A DNA stretch of 64,000 bases from a virus. The stretch spans positions 1 through 64,000 of the IMG/VR virus record IMGVR_UViG_3300036770_003386. One strand, 5' to 3'. Position 1 is the stretch's first letter. Each line of letters starts with the position of its first letter. Position numbers and translations under genes: made by a program. The notes under the pieces are model-generated. The model was given only the letters and a program-made list of their open reading frames with translations. It searched no databases and had not been told where the DNA came from. Positions 49,560 to 58,600 of this stretch are shown here, one piece after another.

Positions 49560-49868
49560 TTAATCAGTCCAAGTTAATCTTTCTGGTTGATATCTTTGTG
49601 CGCTTTTAATCCTAGAAGTATTTACCTCACCAGGATAAATGTTATGAACAATTGCACCAGGATATTCTCCTTGAATTTGCTCTGCAAGTTCATTTCTGGT
49701 GAGCATTTTTCCTTCTACTTCTAAACGATACATTTTTCCTTCCCAGACAACATCAGCAAAAAAAGACTCGCTTGCTTGCTCTGGTTGCGAAGACCCTATA
49801 TTTAAAGTCCCATTGAAATCTCCATTAATGGTGATGCTTTCTGATAAAAACTGTTGAAAACTTTTCAT
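49560..49868 (-). CDS. Small protein with capsid-targeting N-terminus
   Basis: 102 residues from the ATG at 49868, which overlaps the stop of the upstream gene (TAATG). It starts MKSFQQFLSESITINGD, fitting the T4 capsid-targeting pattern with cleavage after SE. The rest is a small mixed domain: FFADVVWEGKMYRLEVEGKM, LTRNELAEQIQGEYPGAIVH. The likely site is the head interior; the role is unknown. Confidence 0.75.
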   Translation of the reverse strand: MKSFQQFLSESITINGDFNGTLNIGSSQPEQASESFFADVVWEGKMYRLEVEGKMLTRNELAEQIQGEYPGAIVHNIYPGEVNTSRIKSAQRYQPERLTWTD

Positions 49869-51382
49869 TAGTTGCACCTCCAACGGCGTAATGCTTTGTT
49901 AATTCTTGAATCTGGATCTCTTGCAGTTTTTGCAGAAGTCAGTTTTGATTTCATCCCAGACATACGACGACAAAATGAAGCACGACGCTTTGCTCTCTTA
50001 CCTTTTGGTTTCTTCTCAGTTACTGCAGTTTGAAGTTTTGAACCTGGATTTTCACGACGATAAGCATTTACTGCTGCTTGACTTAAACCATCGGTTTTAT
50101 CTTTACGATTTACTTTTTGCCAATCTTCGGATAATCCAAAATCTTCTCTCCAATTAGAAAATTCTTCTTTTTTTACACAGTTTGGATATCTTTTTCCAAA
50201 CATTGTCTTCATACCTTTTTTCTTATATCCAGGCCAACACTTTTCATCAAGTTGATTACCTTCTGGTTGATAATGTGCTTGCTGAAGTTTGGGGAGTTTT
50301 GGTTCTTTATCACCATGTTTTTTGGGAGATTTACCTTCAGGATAAGAAATAACCGCTCCTCCAAGACCAGAACCAGATTTTATTTTTACAGATCCACCAA
50401 CTTGTTGCTCATCAATTCTTTGCAATTTTCCTGCTTGTTTAAGAGCAATTATTCTTTGAGTTGGAGTCATTTTTCCCTTTCTTTTCATAATTTTTTGTAC
50501 TGCAATATCGAAAGGTTTTTTATCGGACATAGAATCTGTGTCAGCAACTTGCTCACTCATTTCACCACTGTCAACATAATCTGCTGCAGAATCAAGATAA
50601 TCTGCCGCTTTAGTAATTTTTGATTGAACCCATGCTTCAATATTTCCTTCACCTTTCATTTTTTTACGAAGTCTTCTTGCTGCAGAAATGATGGTAGAAA
50701 TTTCAGATCTTGCCATTGAATACTCATGATCTTTTGATTCTGGCATAGTTCCTGGATGTGGAGTGTTAGGTGTATAATCTTTCAGTTTAATTGGCATTGA
50801 AAACATGTCCCAATATTTTGAACCATACTTACATTCATTTCTAGTTTCTTCTTTTTTACATTTTGGACAATACCTAATCATTTCTACAGATTCTCCCCAA
50901 TTTGAAGCACCAACTTTACGACACTTAACTAATGCTCCAGATGCATAAGCACTTGGCCAAACACTATATCTCGACTTAACCTTGTGGTAACAAGCATCTT
51001 TTGTTCCGCTACCTTTTCCAGGTTTGTCTTTTCTTGCTTCGGTAAGTTCCATTGATTCTTTAATTCCTGGTTCTGCCTTAATATAATTAGGATCTTTTTT
51101 TCCTTTAGCGAAAGTTTTAACCATTGTTGGTTTTGCTGCTCCAGACTTTAACTGTTGATTTTTATCTTTTTGTCTTTTACGGCGAACAGAAGATCTAATT
51201 AAAGATTCACCCTTTTTACCCTTTTTCTTTAATGATTTAAGTCTTCCACTACTAAAACACTTTGGTGTCTTAGTTTCACCAGGTTCATTTGCACATGGGG
51301 AACCGTCTGCCTGAACCCATCCAGGCTTTCCATCCTTTGATTTAGAACCTTTAAACCAATGATGAAGAGTTCCCTCGTTCAT
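49868..51382 (-). CDS. Basic modular virion protein, Cys-rich modules
   Basis: 504 residues, strongly basic. Module 1 (1-50): HHWFKGSKSKDGKPGWVQAD, then CANEPGETKTPKCFSSGRLK. Module 2 (about 125-165): ACYHKVKSRYSVWPSAYASG, KCRKVGASNWG. Module 3: CPKCKKEETRNEC, a small zinc-finger-like pattern. Module 4 (about 225-275): MARSEISTIISAARRLRKKM then AADYLDSAADYVDSGEM. The last part (about 385-504) has CWPGYKKKGMKTMFGKRYPN and RRMSGMKSKLTSAKTARDPD. These modules recur in many cyanophage and other large-virus proteins. A DNA-binding head component is likely. Confidence 0.7.
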   Translation of the reverse strand: MNEGTLHHWFKGSKSKDGKPGWVQADGSPCANEPGETKTPKCFSSGRLKSLKKKGKKGESLIRSSVRRKRQKDKNQQLKSGAAKPTMVKTFAKGKKDPNYIKAEPGIKESMELTEARKDKPGKGSGTKDACYHKVKSRYSVWPSAYASGALVKCRKVGASNWGESVEMIRYCPKCKKEETRNECKYGSKYWDMFSMPIKLKDYTPNTPHPGTMPESKDHEYSMARSEISTIISAARRLRKKMKGEGNIEAWVQSKITKAADYLDSAADYVDSGEMSEQVADTDSMSDKKPFDIAVQKIMKRKGKMTPTQRIIALKQAGKLQRIDEQQVGGSVKIKSGSGLGGAVISYPEGKSPKKHGDKEPKLPKLQQAHYQPEGNQLDEKCWPGYKKKGMKTMFGKRYPNCVKKEEFSNWREDFGLSEDWQKVNRKDKTDGLSQAAVNAYRRENPGSKLQTAVTEKKPKGKRAKRRASFCRRMSGMKSKLTSAKTARDPDSRINKALRRWRCN

Positions 51383-51396
51383 TCTATATTAAAATA

Positions 51397-51837
51397 TTAT
51401 TCTTTATTATTTAGAAAACCTTGCTTTAACAATTTTGATAGTTCAGAAGTAGACCCTACAAATACTGCATTGTTTGTAACATTATTTGTTGTTTTTATTG
51501 ATTCTTCTTCAATATCCTTTAATTTCTTTTGCAAGTCTATCAGTTTATCTGTAACATCACCAACACTTTTAATTAATTGTCCAGCAACTTCATATGCTCT
51601 TGGTTGATCACTTTCTGAAGCAAGTTCCATAATTCCATCAATTGCTTCTTGCCCCTTTTCAATTAAAGAATAAAGATTTGCTCTTGTATATTCATAATCT
51701 CTTTTTATATCAACAGAAGATGACGAAAATTCTTTCACTTCATTGTTAACTACAATTGCATCAGAATTATTACATACTTGAATTTCGCTAGATGTATTTA
51801 ATACATCATCTAATTTATCAAAATTTTTAGGTTTCAT
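51397..51837 (-). CDS. gp16: Terminase small subunit gp16
   Basis: 146 residues from the ATG at 51837; a TTG three codons upstream is less likely. VDIKRDYEYTRANLYSLIEK and GQEAIDGIMELASESDQPRA match the central helices of T4 gp16. It recognises DNA and regulates gp17. It follows gp15 by 5 bases. Confidence 0.88.
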   Translation of the reverse strand: MKPKNFDKLDDVLNTSSEIQVCNNSDAIVVNNEVKEFSSSSVDIKRDYEYTRANLYSLIEKGQEAIDGIMELASESDQPRAYEVAGQLIKSVGDVTDKLIDLQKKLKDIEEESIKTTNNVTNNAVFVGSTSELSKLLKQGFLNNKE

Positions 51838-51842
51838 AATAA

Positions 51843-52640
51843 TCAAAGATCCGTTTGTTGAACTGGACTATAAACTTTAGCGTCTCCAAAGAACTCCCAA
51901 TTTTCATTGAATCCAAAATCATCATCAGGATCTGCATTAATTGGATCTGGTGTAACTGTATATCTCATTTCCCTTTTCGCAGTCTGAGTATCAGTAGATG
52001 AATACATATCCACTTGTACTTTACGAATGAGACCATCAGTGCTATCAGATATTGGACCGAAGAGATAAGTTTTTGCAGTAAATTGTAAAGTGTATAAAAG
52101 AATTCTTCTGGTAGAAAAATCACCTTCATAATCATCTCTAAAAGAAATATCATCCAAAACTATTGGTATATCTTTCTTTTCTCCAATAGTATCAATCATA
52201 TCTACCGTTACTGTAAACGCTGGTTGAAAAAATGGCAAAATTTGTTCGATAATTTGAAGTACATCATCATTTAATTTTGCCATTATGTTCAGTTCAAATC
52301 CTATATTATAAGGAACTGGCATAAAAACTTTTTTTATATTATTTCCATCAGAAGCTTTGAATGACTGTGAAATACCAGATTTTCTTGAGGCATCATATTT
52401 TATAGAGTTCATTTCAAAAGACATTCTAGGTAAAGTTATTGCAACTGGTTTATTTAAATCTGCCTGTTGCTCTAAACGTGCCAAAAATTTTTGAGTCGGA
52501 CCATATGCTAAAGGAACTCTAATATCACTATAATCATTTCCATCACCATCTTTATGTTGTATGGTTATGTTATTAAATAGATTACCAAAAGAAATAATTG
52601 TTTTTCTAATATTCTGGTGATAAAAATATGTTCCTAGCAT
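51843..52640 (-). CDS. gp15: Tail terminator/sheath stabiliser gp15
   Basis: 265 residues. The start MLGTYFYHQNIRKTIISFGN and IRVPLAYGPTQKFLARLEQQ match T4 gp15. QIIEQILPFFQPAFTVTV matches QIVEQILPYFQPHFNTTM, and DSTDGLIRKVQVDMYSS matches the T4 end. It forms the ring that ends the tail and joins it to the neck. It overlaps gp14 by one base. Confidence 0.93.
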   Translation of the reverse strand: MLGTYFYHQNIRKTIISFGNLFNNITIQHKDGDGNDYSDIRVPLAYGPTQKFLARLEQQADLNKPVAITLPRMSFEMNSIKYDASRKSGISQSFKASDGNNIKKVFMPVPYNIGFELNIMAKLNDDVLQIIEQILPFFQPAFTVTVDMIDTIGEKKDIPIVLDDISFRDDYEGDFSTRRILLYTLQFTAKTYLFGPISDSTDGLIRKVQVDMYSSTDTQTAKREMRYTVTPDPINADPDDDFGFNENWEFFGDAKVYSPVQQTDL

Positions 52641-54037
52641 TAATAATTACCGAATAAATTGGATTCTGAAAAATCAACAATAGAATCTGACTCTTGTTGA
52701 ATTTCATCGTTTTGTTCATATTTATCATATAAATCAGATACTTGGTACTTTTGAAGTGGATATCTTGCTGAAGATATTGATCCAACTATGATTTCACCTG
52801 GTATAAAGTCACCACTTACTGTACCGACCTTTAAAGTGTTAGTAGTACTGTCCCAAGTTTTTACTCTACTCTTGGCACCAGATGTTTCCCCAGTAACTAC
52901 TTCATTAAATATATAAGTATTTATTCCTACAAGTAGTGGTGGATTTGCTATTGATATTGTTGGATTTGATGTATAACCAATTCCAGCATCAGAAATTAAT
53001 ATTCTACTAATTTGACCATCAGCATTTACAATAGTTCTTGCCGCTGCAGTGATTGCAGCACCAACAGTTGGCGCAGAAAATCCTATTGATGGAGAAGTAA
53101 CGTATCCAGATCCATTATCAGTTATTGTTATACTCCCAATTCCAGAATATGTTTTTTCAATAACTGCTCTTGCAGTTGCTCCAATACCAGTAGATCCTGA
53201 GATTATTACTGTAGGTTCTACAGTATATCCTACACCAGGATTTACTAGTAAAATTTCTTTTACGGAACAGAAATTTCCTATACAAGAAGTAATTGCAACT
53301 GCCTCTGCATTTACACCGCCTGAAGGAGCCGTACTAATTGATACTGTGGGTGTTGTAGTATAATTATATCCATCGTTAATCAAATTTATTTTTCTAACAT
53401 ATCCAGTTACGATAGAAGTTTCTGCGGTTGCTTGTGTTCCAGAAGGAAATAATTTAAGAGTTGTGATATATCCTTGATTTTCTAAAGTTCTATCAATTTC
53501 TTCAACAGTTGTATTTACATTATCCCATCCACCAATATTATCAGAGTATTCGAACAGTTCACATTTCAATTCATAAACATAAGTTTTTCCTAACTGATAA
53601 AATGGTTGTTCGTGCTCAACAAACTTTATTTCAAATAATCTTTTACCTAATGGAAAATAAATTAAATCGCCTTCTCTTGGTCTAGTAGATACTATTATTT
53701 CATCTGGATCCATATCAGTTAAGAATGGTGCAATAAAATCCTCAAATCTTTCTTTAGATATAATTAATGTTAATTCATCCTTCAAATTCATTCCAAATTT
53801 TGATAAAATATCTCCAGATCCAGTATACCCATCAAAATTACTTACGTAGGCTTCTATTGAAAAGTTATCATCAAATTTTGATGCACTAACTTCTCTTATT
53901 ATTGTTTCCTTTCTAATAAATTTTTGGGGTAAATATGATACTTCTACACCAAAAATCTTAAGTTGTTCATTGATCAACTGTTGAATTAAATCTTGTTCAG
54001 AATCTGAACCTTGAAGAAAAAATGGATTTAATGCCAT
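52640..54037 (-). CDS. gp14: Neck protein gp14 with internal beta repeats
   Basis: 465 residues, much longer than T4 gp14 (256). The N-terminal part (NPFFLQGSDSEQDLIQQLIN, VEVSYLPQKFIRKETIIREV) is the gp14 core. Between about 205 and 370 there are four repeats with the pattern G-x-GY-x-x-x-PT-[VI]-x-[IF]-[SA]: NDGYNYTTTPTVSIS, NPGVGYTVEPTVIIS, NGSGYVTSPSIGFS and DAGIGYTSNPTISIA. The C-terminal part returns to the core. gp13 and gp14 form the head-tail neck. Confidence 0.9.
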   Translation of the reverse strand: MALNPFFLQGSDSEQDLIQQLINEQLKIFGVEVSYLPQKFIRKETIIREVSASKFDDNFSIEAYVSNFDGYTGSGDILSKFGMNLKDELTLIISKERFEDFIAPFLTDMDPDEIIVSTRPREGDLIYFPLGKRLFEIKFVEHEQPFYQLGKTYVYELKCELFEYSDNIGGWDNVNTTVEEIDRTLENQGYITTLKLFPSGTQATAETSIVTGYVRKINLINDGYNYTTTPTVSISTAPSGGVNAEAVAITSCIGNFCSVKEILLVNPGVGYTVEPTVIISGSTGIGATARAVIEKTYSGIGSITITDNGSGYVTSPSIGFSAPTVGAAITAAARTIVNADGQISRILISDAGIGYTSNPTISIANPPLLVGINTYIFNEVVTGETSGAKSRVKTWDSTTNTLKVGTVSGDFIPGEIIVGSISSARYPLQKYQVSDLYDKYEQNDEIQQESDSIVDFSESNLFGNY

Positions 54038-54039
54038 AA

Positions 54040-54867
54040 TTATCCTATGAAATCATATGGGGGAAGTTCGTATTCGGAGGCCATTCTTTGCTTTAAATCA
54101 TCCAATTCTCTTTGTCCATCATCATATAGTTCTCTTCCATTCAATTCAATACCACCAGGTAATTTAACACCTCTAAACTTAATTAAATTTTGTCCCCACT
54201 GTCTTTTTATTAAAGATGTTAAGTATTGTTTTAAGAAACTATCATTATATACTTTAGTAAAATCATTGGGATTTAAAATTCTATAACAATCAATAACTAT
54301 AAAATTGCCAGCAGATTGTGCTCCCCAATCAATATCTAAATACATTCTATTTTGTCTTTTATTAAATCTTATTTGCTTATCTGTTGTCAATAAAAAATCT
54401 ATATCCTCAAGATATGATTTAACCATTGCATATTGTAATAGTTCAACTGAATTAAAATAATATAAGTCGTTTAAAAACAATTGATATTTTATACTAAACA
54501 TACCACCAGATATCGAACTGGTATCAAATTTAAATACTTTTTCTATTCCAATTACAGAATCTGGTACTTGAATATAATTAGAGGTCTCGTAAAAATTAAA
54601 AGCACCAATACTTGATGTTCCAGTAGTAGTTGTTATTCCAGTGCCATTAGTTTCTTTTGCTCTACCTCTATCAATATCTTCTTGTGTTATTTGATATTTT
54701 AAGTACATTCTCTCAACACCATCAAAATGGCGCTCATTAAAATACTGAAGAGCATCATCAACTAAATCATCAATTTGATCATCATCTACGTTAATTTCCA
54801 ATACTGGTGCTCCAAGTCTTCTGAGACAATAATCAATTAATTCTTGTCTTGTTGATGGTTTTGCCAT
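54040..54867 (-). CDS. gp13: Neck protein gp13
   Basis: 275 residues. STRQELIDYCLRRLGAPVLE, INVDDDQIDDLVDDALQYFN and ERHFDGVERMYLKYQITQED match T4 gp13. Later YLDIDWGAQSAGNFIVIDCY and WGQNLIKFRGVKLPGGIELN fit too. It joins the filled head to the tail with gp14. The gap to gp14 is two bases. Confidence 0.93.
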   Translation of the reverse strand: MAKPSTRQELIDYCLRRLGAPVLEINVDDDQIDDLVDDALQYFNERHFDGVERMYLKYQITQEDIDRGRAKETNGTGITTTTGTSSIGAFNFYETSNYIQVPDSVIGIEKVFKFDTSSISGGMFSIKYQLFLNDLYYFNSVELLQYAMVKSYLEDIDFLLTTDKQIRFNKRQNRMYLDIDWGAQSAGNFIVIDCYRILNPNDFTKVYNDSFLKQYLTSLIKRQWGQNLIKFRGVKLPGGIELNGRELYDDGQRELDDLKQRMASEYELPPYDFIG

Positions 54868-54871
54868 AGCA

Positions 54872-55222
54872 TTAACTATCTCTTGTTATACTTTTTGAAA
54901 CTAACGCAGAACCCTCTATAACTTTTGTTTTTTCACCAGTTCCATTATTTGTTATTATAATATCATACATATATCTTCCAGATTTTAAACTGGTAGTAGA
55001 AGATGGTTCTAATTCAATTTTTATAACTCCTGTAGAAGGCGGAGAAACTGCAGTAGCAATGAAATTAACGTATGAGTTACTTTGTGGGTGCTTTCTTAAT
55101 TGAGATTTAATATCATAATTTGTAAGATTAAGTGCAGACCCATTTTCATTAGCTAAAGTAAAAGTCTGGGTAAAAGAAGTCCCACTATTGATGCTTAAAT
55201 TAACTACATATGGTGATGCCAT
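54872..55222 (-). CDS. Small beta-sandwich virion protein
   Basis: 116 residues. LSINSGTSFTQTFTLANENG, NLTNYDIKSQLRKHPQSNS, GVIKIELEPSSTTSLKSGRY, MYDIIITNNGTGEKTKVIEG suggest an immunoglobulin-like or BppU-type baseplate domain. It lies just upstream of gp13 in transcription order. CATAAATA, a late-promoter variant, is at 55249-55256. Confidence 0.65.
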   Translation of the reverse strand: MASPYVVNLSINSGTSFTQTFTLANENGSALNLTNYDIKSQLRKHPQSNSYVNFIATAVSPPSTGVIKIELEPSSTTSLKSGRYMYDIIITNNGTGEKTKVIEGSALVSKSITRDS

Positions 55223-55256
55223 CTACCATCAAAAATACGCCTATGGACTATTTATG

Positions 55257-55421
55257 TTAATTAAATAATGATATTACTTCTTGCTGTTTTAAATATAATT
55301 TAAAATACAATTTAGAAAAAGTCCTTAGTTCATCAGCACTTAATTCGTCAATTACTCTACAATGTTTTTCGTATTCGAATAATTTGTTAATATCACTAAG
55401 TTCAATGTCTTCTGGTTTCAT
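55257..55421 (-). CDS. 54-residue acidic helical protein
   Basis: Open frame from the ATG at 55421: MKPEDIELSDINKLFEYEKH, then CRVIDELSADELRTFSKLYF, then KLYLKQQEVISLFN. It overlaps the end of the 71-residue gene by 20 bases in another frame. It is helical and acidic at the start. The function is unknown. Its regular composition and the packed location support a real gene. Confidence 0.65.
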   Translation of the reverse strand: MKPEDIELSDINKLFEYEKHCRVIDELSADELRTFSKLYFKLYLKQQEVISLFN

Positions 55422-55617
55422 TTAATAACTCCCGTAATAGAGATTTAATTTCTTGAACTTCACCTTTTAGATTTTGAATTTCTTTTTTTGTATTCATTCT
55501 ATTTGAAACACTATTTAAATAATGTTCATATGCTACATTATCACAATTCACTATGGCACCCGTTTTTTCATCTCTAAAAAGATTAGGGTGCCCTTCAACT
55601 GATATTAAATGATCCAT
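55402..55617 (-). CDS. Small coiled-coil protein
   Basis: 71 residues. An N-terminal HLISVEGHPNLFRDEKTGAI segment is followed by a coiled coil (KKEIQNLKGEVQEIKSLLRE). The HPNLFRD pattern with a coiled coil is typical of small cyanophage virion proteins near gp13. It begins in the stop of the giant gene (TAATG). Confidence 0.7.
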   Translation of the reverse strand: MDHLISVEGHPNLFRDEKTGAIVNCDNVAYEHYLNSVSNRMNTKKEIQNLKGEVQEIKSLLRELLNETRRH

Positions 55618-58600
55618 TATGCTAATGCAATTGCTCTTAAATCTCTAAATCTGGGATATTTATCTTGTCTTGTACCTGACATCACGATTTTAATAGTAAA
55701 TCCAATAAATGGACCAACATTTGCTGCAGTATACTGATACTCTAAGAATTGATTTTCCAAACTACTTGGAACAAACGTATCCGATAATCCACTATTTTTA
55801 CTTTCATCAACAACATCAAAGTAACCATCAAGATTATTGTCAATTGTCAAATTATTATATCCAGGGAACAAGTTAAATGATGGTAATGATTCATTTGATT
55901 CTGGTCTTACTAACGAATACAAAACTCTGAAATCTGAAGATGGATGTTTGTATGCGGATAATAAAACTCTTAGACTGTTTGAAGGTTGTGATAATCTAAT
56001 AGTTCTAGAAACGTAAATCGCTGCATGAGGATCATCTGTAAGACCATTTACTCTACCATCGTTCACATAATTGGAAACTGGATTATTCAATCTTGCATTA
56101 TGGAATTCTATGAATGTATCATCCAAGAAAACCATTGGTGAAAGATTATAATTATCTGATGATAAAGTTAATGCTGTTATTAGAGATTTATTTCTAGGTA
56201 ATGCATCCAAATATTCGTCAGAATTAACCTTAGACGAAATCATTCTAATACTATTCAATTTATTTGCCTGATTAATTTGAACATTTTCATAACCAAGATC
56301 AGTAAATGAAATTTCATTTCCATTTGCACTAGTACCAGTTATTGTTCTCATCTGTGCAGTAACTTCAGTTGTCGCTCCAGGTATGATAGTATTGTAGAAC
56401 GGTATTGTGGTGTCATAAATGATATTTTCCGATGCATATGCTGTAGATCCTCCAACATTCTTTTCAGAATTAAATGATAACATTGGATATGGATCTGCAT
56501 CACTAGATCTATCATATCCAAAATTATTTGAACCATCTAAACCATCCTTATCAATTTCCAAATAATAACTGTCCAGTTCAATTCCAGAATCAACAATATT
56601 ATGAGTTTTGTTAATTCTTCTAAGAGAAACACCACTAAGTTCATATTTACGAATAATTGAATTTTCTGGATGATTAATTGCAATAGTATTATCAATACCT
56701 CTTTCTAAACCTTCCAGAGATGATGATTGGACAGTGGTATATTTAATTATTTCGTTGTTAATTATTAAATATCCAGGATTTGATGCACTAACTGCAGATC
56801 CTTCAAAAGTTTGAAAATACGTGGCATCTACAGAAGGTATATTTAGTGTAGAATCTGTTCTTAGAAGTTGAGATGATAAAATTACTCCAGGTGTATCTGG
56901 TGTAATACCACTTAGTTCAACTATGTTATTTGCTGCATACATTCCATGATTGAAATGATTTACTTTCATGTAATTTCCTTCAGAGTATGAACCATAAGTC
57001 TCAGACGATTGAATAATGGTAGAACCTAAAGTAACTCTAGTATTGGAATCATTATAATAGACTAATTCTGCACTTCCATTTGTAAATGTATTTCCTTGAA
57101 CACCACTTAAATACAAAGTATCAATAGCATCATTATTTCCTGTTATTGTTATTAAAGCATTTTGACCTTTACTCAAATTAGAAGATCCTGTAATATTTGA
57201 AGTTACAATTCCAACTACATCACCAATTGAATATCCATTTCCAGGTTGATTAATGGTCGTAGATGTAATAGTTCCATTTGAACCTGCAGTAACTTCTAAT
57301 TTTAAACCAGAACCATTTCCAGTAACATTAAATGTTTCTACAGTAGAAATTCCAACAGAATAGTTTCTTCCACCAGTACTAATAGCAACGGATGATACTG
57401 AACATCCCGTACCAACAATATTTCCATATATGAAGGTTTTGGATGTTTCACCCACCTTTCTACCTACAGTTAAGATAGTATCCACTTGTGTACTATCATA
57501 TACTGTTGTTATCCCTACTTTAAGTTTTCTTGGCAATGTTGTAATCGGATTGTTTATCAGATTTCTAACATATCCATTACTCTTACTTAATGTTGGGTTT
57601 TGGAAATATGCAATGCCATTTAAAGAATTGAATTTAGCTTTATATAGTTTAAATTTCAAGTCTTCATATTGATCATCAGTCCATATTGATCCATTTTGAG
57701 ACTTAAACAAACTTCCAATAGCAAACTGTTTTGTATATCTAACACTTTCAACATCTGGAAGATTTAATGTATTAACTGTTGTCTCTCCCATTCTAGCAAC
57801 CCAAAGTTCATATTGATCACTTTGTGGTGCCAATATTACTATTGCATATTCTAATCCAGGTGGTAAAAATATTGGATATGGGAATGTAACTTTAGTTGCA
57901 ACTGAACCATCAGTTGAAGTTTGTATATCGTTCGGTCTTAGAGTTACTGGATCACCAATAATTGTTAATGTTGGTGTTCCAAATTCAACTGTTCTTATTT
58001 GCACAGTAACAGTTGCATTTCCTGGATCTTTTTTAGCAAAGAAAAGATCAACCGAAGTTAAAAATGCACCATTAATGTCATCATTGAATGAATTTAAACC
58101 CCTACTAGATCCAACAAGGAATGTTTGTGCTAAAGGATCAGCATGTCTTTGTTGTTGTAGTATCCTTGTTACATTTGTTATATTTTGCGTAATATTTTGC
58201 GTAACATTTTGCGTAATATTTTGCGTAATATTTTGAGTTACATTAACTACAGGTTCTGGAAGATTTATTGTTGAAATGTTTTCATTTCTAACGGCATTTA
58301 ATGTTCTTGTTCTTATATTATTTGTAGTAGTTAATGAAGCATTTATAGTGTGAATTCTAATTATATTTTGATATGTTTGTACAGTTCCCTCAGATAAGTA
58401 ACTGGTTTCTGCTGATGATATATCAGTTCCATTTAATAATCCATTTTCATTTATTTGACTTGAAGATAATTTAAATGTTTTGTTACCTGTAGGAACTCTT
58501 ATGACTGGTGGTGGTAATGTATTTGGATCTCTAATAAAGAAAGTTCCAATTAAATCACCATAATTATCTGTAATTAATCTTAAATCTTTAACATATGCTG

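Noticed and set aside
58167-58244. CRISPR-like or origin-like iterons
   Set aside because: The units are contiguous 12-mers without spacers and keep the reading frame of the structural gene; they are a coding tandem repeat.
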